DNA of 64,000 nucleotides from Sambucus nigra (lineage: Eukaryota > Streptophyta > Magnoliopsida > Dipsacales > Adoxaceae), in contig OX422220.1 in the NCBI GenBank assembly GCA_949130495.1, forward strand, positions 127,756,268-127,820,267. The letters are read 5' to 3'. Under the pieces are notes generated by a model, which saw only the letters and a list, made by a program, of their open reading frames with translations, did no database searches and had not been told where the DNA came from. A program made the translations under genes and the position numbers. How positions within the stretch are numbered: position 1 is the stretch's first letter; each line of letters starts with the position of its first letter. Shown piece after piece: positions 34,628-47,111 of this stretch.

Positions 34628-37600
34628 AGGCCAAAATATAAGGAGAAATAGCAAATCCTTACCTTTTATAATATTGACAACAAATAAAGAGTATTACATC
34701 ATTACTCTTTGGCATTTAACACAAGAAGACATGTCTTGACAACCAGAACATAAGAAAATCAAAATACTCCTTATTAATTACACTTGGAGTGTATTTCATA
34801 TGTGCATAAATGAACGTGAACTATGAAAAATGGAGGTTTCCACTTTTCATTATCCACGGAATCTCAACTGATGACATATGTGGGTGTATTTCCTCTCCCA
34901 GAGATCTGAACCTAGTTAGTTAACAAACATCCAAAATATTGGGACCTGCCATCCCAAAATTGAATTCAAAGAAATTAAATGTTGAATTCAGAAATCAAAT
35001 CTCACTTGGAATAAGAAATAGATAAATATCAATATCCTTTAAATTGAGTTTAATGACATCAAATGTGCTAGATGTCTCCATCTCTGATGCTCTAAGGGAC
35101 AAAATATGATTCACCATTTGGGTCAGTTGTCATTATCCAATTTTTTAGGCCAAACCCTAAACTTGAATGTGGGGTTGTTGGAGTTTATTAAAGTTTTGGA
35201 GGAGAAAATTGTATCCCCCAAACCTAGAGTAGTTAAGAGAGACAGGTAATGGAAGTTTCTATTTGAAATTGGGACTAACAATGGTAAGTGATTATCTAGA
35301 TGGATATGTGATAGGCCAAATAATGTTCCCAAGAAAAACAGGAGTATTGGTCATGATCCTATTTTCAATTTTATAAAATAAAAGATATTGATTTACCTCT
35401 AAATAACTAGACTCTATTCATGGTCAACAATTTAAAGAGAGAGAAAATAGTCATGAAAATGGAAAGTATGATTGGAGAAGGAACGTGAATGGTAAAAAAG
35501 GAGAAAAATAATATAAGAGAGATTAAATAACTTACTGGCACCGTTTGTAATGCAAAAGAAATCCATGCATGTATTTACACATGTCTCTGAGAATGTCTAT
35601 TCCTAGAATGTGGAATAATAAGGTGATAGAGAGAGAAAAAGGCGAGCCCCATTAATCGAAAAACTCTCATGTTTATATTTTAGATATTTATTATCCCAAG
35701 AAACCAACATCAAACATTGGAAGTCCCAAAGCAAACAAATCTTTTGGTTATAAAGAATTACAAAAATGTCCTATATCTTAAGAGTTAATCATTCCAATTG
35801 GCACGAAAAGTTATTATTTAGATTCTCCTGCACGTCAAATAAGATTTTGTGGTAATACTACCAATAATAAAACATGCATGCATAGTAGGCCATAATTAAA
35901 ATATTAATTGGTTTAAAAATGCAAAAAATTATCACAAGTGCATACAACATGCCAAATTTGGTTAAGGATTAGGATATTCATTAAATAGGTACATAAATAT
36001 TAGACTATGGTTATAGAGTTGGCTTAGTTAAAAATTTAATTACCAAACAAAAGATAACCCATACACATATTGGTTTCACTGCAATTCATCCATTAACTTT
36101 CAAAATAAGATAATATCCATTATTCAAAGTTCAGAAATTACAAAAACACAAAAAGAAATACATAAACAAAATACATGTCACCATCTTTAAATCGAACATT
36201 TGTGAGAAAATGCATAAGTAACAAACCCGTGGAAGGTATTAAATAATGAGATGCTTTTATTCTTTTATGATTCCGAGTATGCAAAGTATCGAACCATTTT
36301 CAACATAAAAGGTTCATAATGTTAAAGAAACCAGACCATTTCATTGCCTTCCTTATCCAAGTGCTGCAATCTAAGCTCAATTTTTTTAGGAGAAAAATAA
36401 TCAAATCCATAGTTCACGAGGTCACTTTGATTTTGAAGATAACGAAAAGAAAAATCCTTCCAATCCTCTGAAATGCAACTGAGCTTATTAAAAACATCAC
36501 CATAAAGATCCACGCGTACATCATAATATTTGAAGTAAGCATAGTGAAGCATCAATCATTTGTAGAAAGAAAGATAAGATATAAGGAAAAAGAGATTCGA
36601 GCTTTAGAGATTGGAGGAGTCTCTTTGAAGTTAAGAAGAATCAACATGACCAGAGCAAATTGTAAAGATCACGATCTCTGATGAGTACACATGGAAAGAC
36701 ATGGGAAAATACATGGAGAGGTTCAAGATATTTGTCAACATTATTGCCAATAAAGGATTGAGTGACGGTAATATAAACAATGTCAATGACATATTGAATA
36801 AGTTTCTATAAATACCTAATGGGATCTCAAGGCAAGGGGTGTGGAAAGATAACCATGCTATATAGGGGAATGATAGAGAAGGTTGTTTCACTCATAAGCC
36901 TTTCAAATTCACTAATGTCAAAACTAGATCATGCTAAGGCATAAGAAGCATAGAGCACAATAACGATGTGATAAGAAGAAGGATGGAAAAAAGCATGACA
37001 AAGGTTACGGACATCATTAGATTCTTACCTTGGATCTTTATAAGATGAAAAATTCCAAGCATCCAAAAGGCCAAAATACTGACTTTTACGAGTATCAAAA
37101 TGAAAATAAGGTTGCCCATATTTCGATTAAGCATGCTCTCTAGGTTGATGGATCGCGTAGTTAGGAAAAAACACTCGCTCTTGAAACATAAGTGGAAAGA
37201 GAGGGAGTATAAATCCATGTTCATGACCAATGACTAAAGTATCACGATTAGGCAAAACAAGTTTATCATACATAGGTCCAAGAGGAAGAGTTGGAATAGG
37301 ACCTTTATGGACTATAGTGGGATGCATACCATTACGATTAAAGGAATTTCAATGTATACCATTGGGTTTATACTAAGAAACCTTCACTCTAGGGACATCT
37401 CCATCTTTAACCACCACTTAAACCAAATTTTCTATTTCAGTATGACAAGAGACTATAAATTGAATAACCAACCTGATGACATTAGAAGACCAAAATTTCT
37501 CTGAGTTTAGTTTTGAATATCTCATCATACAAAAATTGATCAAGTGTGATATTGTGGATACCCCACTGGTTTAGATCAATGTTGATGAGTTCAGAGTAGA

Positions 37601-39569
37601 GTTGTCATTGTTTTATTGGGATGCCATTATTTGAGTTTAGAGAGGATGAAATGGTTAGATATAGGGAATGCAACTAAAAATACTAATGGACTGAATTTAT
37701 GAACATCTCACTATCATCATACGATTATAAACATCTTATGATCACAAGTTATGATGATAAGAATGTGGGAAAGTGGCATGGAAAAACCATCAATCCATTA
37801 ATCAATGTTTTCCTAAGAATTAATTATTAGGGTAGGGGGCATGTTTACACAATATGATTGCCATCCAATAGGAGAATGTAACGTGTACTTGTCAAATGAA
37901 AATTACAACTGAGTAAAATGTATGATATTAATAGCAAATGAAGTTTATAAAATTGATAAATGTCAAGACTTTGGATAAGGATTAAGCACTAGGAAATGTT
38001 TATAGGAGCACTAATGAACCTGGGTAGGATAAAGTCAGTGTGGTAAATAACCACCCATTAGTTACAAAATCTTTTACATTGCATGGAAATAAACTATATT
38101 AATAAGCAATGACCATACAAAGGAAAAAAAGGACTCCATCAACAAGAAAATATAATTACTCATTTTATCCGTTCTTTCATTTATTTTATTTTTTTTGTTT
38201 TATTTACAAAATTTCTTTTATCTCAAAGAAGATTATAAGGTATATTGTAACTTTCTTTCAAGTTCATTAACATTATCTTAACTTTACATCTGTATTTTTA
38301 TTTAATTTCTTTAGATTTTGTTGGGTAATCCTTTACTTTTAAGAATTTAATTTTCTTTAATTTCAAAGATTTAATTTTACTTTACTTTATGGACTTTATA
38401 ACTTCTTTTATTCTAGTTGTTCGTAATAATTTAGAACTCACATTAAAGTGTTTCCTAAGGGAAGCACAAGTTTTCTTAATTTAAGCATGGAATGGTACAC
38501 AATCGTATGATATAATCACAAGTCTAAGATATGTTGATTGGCAAGGCCATAACCTTTCCTAACATGCTCGTAATTAAAATTATAACCTATTAACCAAGCC
38601 AAGCCAAGTCTAAACCATGGAAACCAAATCAATTAGCATTGATGCAAAGAATTTTATGTTCCATTTTTCATATTCCCTTGTGGAGGCTGAAACCAAGGAG
38701 ACTTAGACATAGTTTATATATATTCTAATGGAAGATGTCAACATGAACGCCTATGAATGGTTGTAGGGAAATGTAGTATTCTGTATTTTTATATATTTAT
38801 GTAGGGGATCTTAAAGATAAAATTGTAATTAGAGATAATTCCTCACATTATAGTAATGTAAAGAGTCTAGTGAGCTAGCTCATAATATAGCTTGGGCAAA
38901 GAGTAGAGGAAGTTAGTGGAAGAATAGACAGAGCTAGAGTAAGGGCAGAGGAAGCTAGAAGCAAGTATGCCAATTCAAACACTTGAAATAGTCACAATGT
39001 AGGAGAGACCAAAGGAGCTGTTATGGGAAGATTTGTGTTTCATTTTTACTTATGTGTATTTATGACACATATTTCAAATAATGAGATGTATATAATGTTG
39101 GTGAGGTTAATTAGCATCCGCTAGCGACCAGACCGGGCAGGACTTGAGAGAGCTTCCATGCTATATAGAACAACCTCACTTTGGAAACCTATGACAAAAC
39201 TGGTTTGGAGGATTAAAAAGAAAGGTAACAATAAGTCACGATTTAACCTCTTCAGATAAGTCAAAACAATAGCTATCTAATAGAGTACAACATGATAAAG
39301 GACCATTTAATTAACCATGAGTTACTTGGACCATTGGGTCTAGTACCAAATGGTCTTTGACCAATGTAATAAATAACTTTCTAAAATATTTGTCCTAGTA
39401 ATGACATGCATGACATACCCCATGTCCTATACAAACTTGGGTAAACCTAGTGAATTGGGGGCTGTTAAATAGTTTAGTAGGCTACCATCCATCGAAAGAT
39501 GTCAAAAATATAGTTTGACACTAAAGCATTATATTGGCATTTAATTTCAGTGGCGTCGAAACACGCCGG
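34628..39569. other. AT-rich spacer, no intact gene
   Basis: Long stretches have no frame of interest. One coding-like relic at 36330-37327 (minus) is listed separately. Near 39455-39475 the text AATTGGGGGCTGTTAAATAG resembles a PPT followed by an LTR start. Confidence 0.5.
36330..37327 (-). pseudogene. Unrecognised gene relic, minus strand
   Basis: A frame from 37327 reads LPNRDTLVIGHEHGFILPLF, then FHFDTRKSQYFGLLDAWNFS and ends at AAAGATCCAAG followed by GTAAGA (near 37025), a good splice donor. Further open stretches lie at 36891-36631 and 36555-36322 in another frame. Stops are few. I do not recognise the family, so this may be an old host gene or an unknown transposon ORF. Confidence 0.35.
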
Positions 39570-40495
39570 TGTGACACCCCGCCCAATTAAATATCGGGTG
39601 ATCAGTCCTTGATAAAATTTAAAACAGAATGTTCAGTTGGTTCATTCTTAGCATCACCGTCGAAAACGCAATAACTTATTTAATCACCTAATATAATTAA
39701 GCTAAGTGTCAAAACATTTTTCTTATTAATTAAAAACCATTTAATTACCAAACCAAGTAATTTAATATAAAACTTCCACGCACAATTAATTAATACAAAT
39801 ACTGAATCAGAATCGCATGCTGAAATAAATAAGACTGGATAAAACATCCTAGTTCAAAACTCTAAACCAAAACAATAGTAGCTCCCATGTCATAACGAAT
39901 AGGAATGAAACAATCGAGGCATCTAAACAAAGTTCTGCAGCTCCCACAACAGCTACAGCATGCCACGCAATCCGAAACTCTAAGCTTGATGTCCCTGTGG
40001 CTGAGCACCTGATATAACACATATATATAGCAAGAGAGAGAAGATGTAAGAAATGGGCCAGAGCCCGATGTGTAAAAATCTTTGTTTAAGCAAGTATTTA
40101 AAATTTACAGTAAAGCAAGTATCAAGTACATGTTAGTTCGAACTCTCTCTTGAGATTCTCACCCCTCTTCTATTGTGCACGCCTAACGCGTATCTAAATT
40201 TTCTCCTTAGCTATACCTCCCAATATAACTAGTGTGAATCCATCCTAATAGTATTTACCTCACTATTTGTCAACTCGTATCTCCCATACAATACGTTATC
40301 CAATTAGCCTATGACGAAAAGATAATTAATAAATTTTCCATTTTCATAATAATTCAAGTATACGATTAAAATTTTCTTAACAAGTTTCCATACCCACATT
40401 CATTATTATACACATTAGATTAATTCACAACTCTCATACATATATACATATAGTCACATCTGTCATATATATATATATATATATATATATAACAT

Positions 40496-40720
40496 GATAC
40501 TGCACCCCCGAGCTATATCCCATTAGTGCACCTAATCAACATACTGTACCCCCGGGTTATCACCCTTTAGTACACTTGTTTTAATAATCTTGTACCCCCG
40601 AGTTAACACCCATTAGTACACTTACAATAAATTTTTGTACCCTCGGGTTATCACCCATTAGTACACTTATAATAATAAGATTCTCACACCCCCGGGTTAT
40701 CACCCATTGGTGCCTTTAAT
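40496..40720. repeat. ~50-bp tandem repeat in 3' LTR of element D
   Basis: Five imperfect units with CCCCCGGGTTATCACCCATT as core, recurring near 40505, 40550, 40595, 40640 and 40687. The matching array in the other LTR is at 48085-48290. Confidence 0.85.
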
Positions 40721-41026
40721 GATAATAATACATAATAGGCATACCCACGTCCTATAATAATAATAAATAGGTATTTCCTTCATCTACATATATGCTTCTC
40801 GTACGCATTTTGATTTAAACATTCCGTAATAGTTATTGGGTTATTCTCCCTCTCGAAATCTCTACGGTATATCCTCTTTGTACCTAATTCATTAAAGTAT
40901 TTACCTCCTCATACTTCTTCCGAAATTCTACCTTACTTAAGTTTATTATTAGAAAATATATTTCTCATTTCTGAACTAATAAATTCAAAACTGGGCACCA
41001 AAAGAAATTATCAAAACTTCACTCTA

Positions 41027-41140
41027 TCGCTCGAATGAGATGACAAGTCGTTTGAACGACTACCACATGTCGCTCGAACTACTTCGCGCGAGATTGCAAT
41101 CTCGCTCGAACGACTTCGAGTGACTTCACGCGAGATTTCA
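41027..41140. repeat. CTCGAACGA palindrome cluster in LTR of element D
   Basis: GCTCGAATGAG, GTCGTTTGAACGAC, GTCGCTCGAACTAC, TCTCGCTCGAACGACTTCGA and GCGCGAGATT repeat within 115 bp. The same cluster is at 48597-48712 in the other LTR. Confidence 0.8.
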
Positions 41141-42202
41141 TTGATCGTTTCCTACCCAAATTTTCCAACGTTTTCCACCATTTTTAATCTCAAATCTTCT
41201 CATTCTACACCCCAAACTCCAAATAAACAGTTCTACATCGAACCCCATCACTAACATATGAATTCTAACATCTTAGAATCATCAATTCATTACGAATCAT
41301 TCATAAAATGTGATATCCCTAATTTAAATTTATCAAAACCTTAGTTCTTCCAATACATGTTCAAGAATCCATAATTTCCAGATGTTTTCTATATATAAAT
41401 TCCTCAAAACGTGATTTCCAGTCTACATACATTAATGGTTTTAATATAATAAATCACGGAATTAATTTACACCTTCAAATTCCTCAATTTCACCATTTTT
41501 ATAACCTATGACATATTCCTAACAATTCTACACTAACATTACTATAATCAATACCGAAATACAACAAGTTATAAACACTTGCCTTGAGTTAGTAGTCCTA
41601 TTTCTTGATGATGTTGGTATGGTGTTCCCCTCATCCCGATCTACACGGTGGTAATGGTGGTAGTTGTGCAAGGTGATGTCGATTTAGCCCTCTTCCCTTG
41701 GCAAAAGCTCTCCCTCACACTTCCTATGGTCGTTCTTACTTTCTCCAGCTTTCTAACCCTAATGCAATTGTTTTGGCTGATAAATTAACTCTTAATTTTC
41801 GTCCATTAATTAGGCCTAAAAATCCAATTTACCATAATGCCCTTTTTGGGTGCCGGTTAAGCCTAAAATTGCCCCGGACCCAAACTAAACACCCGAGTAT
41901 ACTATTTCGACTATCTCGACCCTTATGGACTCAACGGTACACTTAAAATCATCATACGAGTTACTAAAAATAATTGATATATTTATTCCATCAATTTAGT
42001 CCCGACACGACTCACACGCGGGTCTGACTTAATTCACTAAACTGTCGTATTATTATCTCTCGATAATTTATCAAAGTGTATAGTTCCATATTACATATCT
42101 CACAGTAATATTAAACTAATAAGTATTAACCCTTAGCGCGCGAGTTAATATTTTTTTTTATTAGATTCAGATTAATTAACAATTTAATTCTCAGGTGTAA
42201 AT

Positions 42203-43600
42203 TTAATTAATCCCTTTGTAATAAATAATCCCATGATTATTTAAATCATAAAAAATGTGGGGTATTACATACTTCCCCCCTAATAAAGTAATTTCATCCC
42301 GAAATTCGAAAAAATAAGGCATACCTGGTATGAATAAATCTGGATATTTCTCACGCATATCCGACTCACGCTCCCAAGTAGACTCATCCACATTGTGATG
42401 CTTCCACTGCACCCGAACAAGTGGAACTACCTTTGACCTTAGCCTCCTCTCACTATAATCTAGAATGGCCACCGGTCTCTCCTCATATGAACTATCTGGA
42501 TGTAGTTCAATCTCCTCAATTGAAATGTGAGTGTGTGCCAACTCATCTCGAAGGTATCGCCTCCGTGATGAAATGTGGAACACATCATGGATACGATGCA
42601 AGTGCTCCGGTAACCCCAATCTGTATGCCACTGGTCCGACCCTCTCTATAATAGGAAATGGTCCAAAATATCTCAGAGCCAACTTCCCTTTCTTCCCAAA
42701 TCTCATTACCCCTTCATCGGAGATACTCTCAACAAAACCTGGTCCCCCACTGAGAACTCTCGAAAGAACCTTTTTGCATCGGCGTAGCTTTTCTGTCTGT
42801 CCTGGGCTACCCGTATGCGATCTCGAATTATTTTGATCCTGCTCGACGTATCCTGAATTAATTCTGGCTCGAGTAGTTTGTTGTCTCCCACCTCTAGCCA
42901 ACAAACTGGGGAACGATAAGGTCTGACATACAATGCTTCGAATGGGGCCATGCCAATCGTAAACTGATAAGAGTTGTTATAAGAAAACTCTACCAGTGGA
43001 AGATACTGCTCCCAACCTCCCCCGAAATCAAGGATACACATGCGTAACATGTCCTCGAGCATCTGATTAGTGCGTTCATTCTGCCCATCGGTCTGTGGTT
43101 GATACGTTGTACTCAACCACAACTCGGTACCCATAGCTTCCTGGAAGCTTTCCTAAAAATGAGATACAAATATATTGTCTCAAACTGACACGATGTTTAG
43201 AGGTTCAACATTGAGTCTCACTATTTCTGCAATAAATAGCTAAGCATACTGTTCCGCTGTGTAGTCTGTCCTGATGGGCAACAAATGGGCTACCTTCGTC
43301 AACCGATCTATGATAACCCATATAGAATCATGCCCCCTCTGCGAAGTGGGCAACCCAGTGATAAAATCCATGGAAATTCCTTCTCATTTCCAGGTAGGAA
43401 TCTCCAATGGCTGAAGTAAACCCGGTGGTCTCTGATGGTCCACTTTCACTAGCTGACAAGTGCTACACTTGGATATAAACTCTGCGATATCCTTTTTGAT
43501 CTCGCTCCACCAATTCTTCCAACTCATATCCTGGTACATTTTGTCCCCACCGGGATATACTGCAAATCGGGACCCATGCGACTCCGTCATTACTGCATAT
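42203..43600 (-). pseudogene. Element D integrase with chromodomain
   Basis: Zinc-binding part near 43590-43400 (SHGSRFAVYPGGDKMYQD, KCSTCQLVKVDHQRP), where Tyr stands for the second His. The core has [13 protein letters not shown] (Asp near 43365), a second Asp near 43180 and QTDGQNERTNQMLEDMLRM (Glu near 43085). The GPF-like part reads LALRYFGPFPIIERVGPVAY, then the chromodomain (about 42330-42480) has RPVAILDYSERRLRSKVVPL, VQWKHHNVDESTWERESDM. The frame reads past the PPT into the 3' LTR and stops at 42203. Stops near 43250-43150 and a frame change at 42706 disable it. Confidence 0.9.
42270..42283 (-). other. Polypurine tract of element D
   Basis: The minus strand reads TAGGGGGGAAGTA directly before the LTR start TGTAATACC. 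Confidence 0.85.
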
Positions 43601-43641
43601 CGAAGGTCCTCTCCCTCTAGAACAACGAGCCTCCCATTAAA

Positions 43642-44200
43642 TCACAAACCACCCTCAGAACTTACTGAATAAGACTCGACTCCCTCGGCTGAAAGCTGCC
43701 TAATTCGATCTTGACAGAATGAATTCGCTGCCTGTGCCTGTACTATTTTTGTAATGATCTGAGGTGTAACTGTCATCGTAGACATGAATGACCGGGCCAC
43801 AGCATCCTGATGTCCCAATTCCTTCCATTTTGCTTTCCAAACCTCGGTCGTCTCATCGATCGGCCTGCGGCTCAACGCATCAGCAACCACATTATCCTTT
43901 CCCTGGTGATAGTGTATTTCGAACTGATAATCTTTTACAAACTCAAGCCACCGGCGTTGATGCATATTCAAGTCCTTCTACATGAACAAGTACTGTGGTG
44001 ACTTGTGGTCTGTAAATAAGCGAACTTGTTCTCCCAATAAGTAATGCCTCCAAATTCGAAGCGCAAACACAACTGCTATCAGCTTTAAGTCGTGGGTGGG
44101 GTAACACTTTTCATGAGGCTTAAGCTTTCGGGACGCAAAATCTATGGCCTTCTCCTCTTGCTGGAGTACTCCCCCAAGCCCCTATAATGATGCTCTAGTA
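43642..44200 (-). pseudogene. Element D RNase H
   Basis: The C-terminal part reads [20 protein letters not shown] with [10 protein letters not shown] (43960-43850), the conserved RNase H end of Ty3/gypsy elements. The part upstream (44180-43980) is present but broken by stops at a few places. Confidence 0.85.
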
Positions 44201-45170
44201 TAAACTAGGTATTCCACTCCCGCTCTGGGAAGTGCTAGAACGGGTGCTAAAGTTAACTTGTCCTTCAGCTCATCAAATGCCAACTGGCATAAATCATCCC
44301 AAACAAACGGTATGCCCTTATGAGTAAAATTTTTCATAGGACCCACAATCTTCGAGAATTCCCGAATAAACCATCTGTAGTATCCGACTAATCCTAGAAA
44401 ACTCTGCACCTCCGTCGGTGTCGTGGTATGTCCCCACTCCCTCACCACTGACACCTTACTAGGGTCTACAGATACCCCTTTTTCTGATACAATGTGTCCC
44501 AAAAACTGTACCTCCCACTGCCAAAACTCACACTTCTCGTATTTGGTATACAACTCATGATCTCGTAAGGTCTGTAGAACATACGTAAATGCTCAGCATG
44601 TTCTTCTTCAGTGTGGGAATAAATCAGGATGTCATCTATGAAGACAATGACAAACTGATCTAGGAACTCTCTGAATACTTTGTTCATTAAGTCCATAAAT
44701 ATTTATGGGGCATTGGTTAGCCCAAATGGAATAACCCTGAATTCATACGATCCATACCTCGTCAGGAAAGCAGTCTTTGCCACGTCCTGCTCCCTGATGC
44801 GTAGCTGATGGTACCCGGATCTCAAATCTATCTTTAAAAGTGGCCCGCTCCTCTCAACTGATCAGACAAGTCATCGATCCAAGGCAACGGATACTTATTA
44901 TGTATCGTGACTTTATTAAGCTCTTGATAATCAATACAAAGCCGTAGGGACCCATCCCGTTTCTTTGCAAATAGAACTGGGAAACCACAGGGGGAGGTAC
45001 TCCTACGGATGAAGCCCTGTCCCAATAACTGTTTTATCTGATCCCGTAGCTCCCACATATCTGCCGGAGCCATACGGTAAGGTGCACGTTCTATCAGACG
45101 AGTGCCTCGTGCAAGGTCTATCACAAACTCGATCTCCCTACTCGAAGGCAACCTTGGTTTATCTTGAAAT
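44182..45170 (-). pseudogene. Element D reverse transcriptase
   Basis: [20 protein letters not shown] and [20 protein letters not shown] are followed by [21 protein letters not shown] frameshift near 44835 precedes the catalytic [19 protein letters not shown] (44631-44642). The thumb reads [19 protein letters not shown] (near 44530-44475) and EVQSFLGLVGYYRWFIREFS. Confidence 0.92.
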
Positions 45171-45254
45171 ACATCTGCAAACTCGCAGAAGACCGGAATA
45201 GAATCGAGTGGAAGCACGACTACAGAAGTCTCATTCTCTATATAAAATAAGTGG

Positions 45255-45643
45255 GTGGACGACCCTCCCTCTGAGCGAGGCATTGCCACTAACAACATAT
45301 CTTGGCCCGGAATGGCGAACACAATACTCCTACTGAAGCAATCAATCATGGACCTATACTCGACTAACCAATCCATACCAATAATGGCGTTGTACTCAAA
45401 CATATCTAATACTAGCATATCAGTCGGTAAAATTAAACTTCCAACCTTTATGCCTACTCCCCGGCATATAGAGAAAATCAATGACCCATTACCAAGTGGT
45501 GAGTCTACATAAGTTAATGTACTCTCTGTCGTTCTTAACAACCCAGTAGCTTTTACAAAGCTAGTGGCTATAATAGAGTATGACGCCCCCATGTCAAATA
45601 AGATGCGACCCAAAGTACCCTGAATAGAAAACTTACCCTCCAC
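45255..45643 (-). pseudogene. Element D aspartic protease
   Basis: Retropepsin-like: [16 protein letters not shown] near the N-terminus, where Met replaces the Ser/Thr after the catalytic Asp, and [12 protein letters not shown] later. It reads straight into RT in one frame (45643-44834). Confidence 0.85.
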
Positions 45644-45747
45644 TGATGGTGGTGCCTGCGGAACTACGGCCTGGTGGACGTTATAAACACGTCCATGCTG
45701 TAATTATCCCTACTGCATTGGAACTGCGTGTAAAGCTAGAACTACAG

Positions 45748-46923
45748 TCAGCGTTGGTAGGGCGGCGGGAAAAATGGGTCTCTAGGGCTCCTGGTGAGCA
45801 CCCTGCTGTCGAGGAAGTCTGTCCTTATTCGGGTACTCCTGTTTCTTATGGCCAGTCTTGCCACAAGTATAACATTTCCCAATGAAGTTTCCTCCTCTTT
45901 ATCCCTGGTAGCCTCGGCCCGATTGGCCGTTACCACCTCTACCTTGGCCCTACTAGCCCTGTTGTCCTCCCTGCTGTTGACCCTGCTGCTGATTTTGTGT
46001 CTGGACCTACTGCTGGCCCTGGTGGCCCTGTCTCCAACCCCCATGGCCATGCCTGAACCCTCCAGAATGGAACCTCTTAGCAGACTCCCCCTTCTAGGTA
46101 CCTTTCCTATGACACTGCTCAACTGGTACTCCACTGGCATTACCTCCCCCTGTCTTTACCAACTAGTTGGGATCTCCCCCTCGCTTGCTTCCCTTAGCAT
46201 GAAAGCAATTGTCCTGACTATGCAATAAGGCTGCATTCAGAACGTCGGTATATGAGTGTAGGGAAATGTTACCCAATAAATGTTGTCGTATCTTCCAAGT
46301 CAAGCCATCCATGAACATATAAATGCGCTTATCCTTAGTAGGCACCTCCTCCAGTACCATGTTTGTCAATCGTGTGAATTCTTCCTCGTATTCCTCAACG
46401 TCTTCCCTTCCTGGGTGAGGTCTAAAAGTTTTCGTCTCATCTCAGTCTTGATGGCAGAAGGAAAATACTTGTAGTCAAACCGCACCCAGAAATCATTGAT
46501 AGTCATCAAATCTCACTCATCGGTAGTAGTAGTGGACTCCCACCACTGTAAGGCTGTCCCTCTTGGCTTGAAGGTAGCCAAAACCTGCCTTTGAACCTCT
46601 GTGCACTCATACATGCGAAGATGCAGTTGTATGTCCTTCTTCCACTTACTCACGGTAACCACATCTGAACAGCCCAAGAACTCTGGGGGACAAGCCCTCT
46701 GAAAGGACTCTCTAACTCTCTCCCATGCAGTGGGAAATGGATGCATTGGAACTGGTGCCACTTCCTGAACCTGGGATGTGGCCTGCTGTACCACCGCTAA
46801 GGCTGCATTTACCGCTTGTACAACTATCGCGACAACTTCTGTTGTGTTCATTATCCCCTGAGCCTGTATGGCCGGCTGTTCTGGATAGGCCTGTTAGTCT
46901 CTTGGTGCACGTCGAGTAGGCAT
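45748..46923 (-). pseudogene. Element D gag
   Basis: The ATG at 46921-46923 starts MPTRRAPRD, then a stop. The capsid-type block reads FQRACPPEFLGCSDVVTVSK, CTEVQRQVLATFKPRGTALQ. The knuckle CYTCGKTGHKKQEY (near 45870-45830) has Tyr in place of the last Cys, and the region just before it is Gln/Gly-rich and out of frame. Confidence 0.85.
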
Positions 46924-47097
46924 CTGAGAGGAGAAAGAATATTATTAGTCCACAGTTATTTCAAAATCTCAAATAGATGAAGACGTAACTGCAAAATATA
47001 AGATCACAACAGTCCTAAAAATAGGGCTCTATATCAAAGGACGCAAAGCTAAAAACATAGTAAGCCGTACATATCCTAATGGATACTAGAACCTGAT

Positions 47098-47109
47098 GCT
47101 CTGATACCA
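47098..47109 (-). other. Primer-binding site of element D (initiator Met tRNA)
   Basis: The minus strand reads TGGTATCAGAGC, two bases inside the LTR end. Confidence 0.92.
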
Positions 47110-47111
47110 CT

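Larger units (their letters stand above)
39570..42269 (-). repeat. 3' LTR of element D
   Basis: Plus ends TGTGACACC and GGGGTATTACA. It contains the 50-bp tandem repeats (40496-40720), a palindrome cluster (41027-41140) and a (TA)n run (40466-40492). Relative to the right LTR it lacks about 70 bp near 39890. Confidence 0.92.

Noticed and set aside
41698..41946. An 82-codon plus-strand frame, repeated near 49273, in the LTR of D.
   Set aside because: LTR sequence on the noncoding strand; no domain, and a frame of the other copy is shortened.
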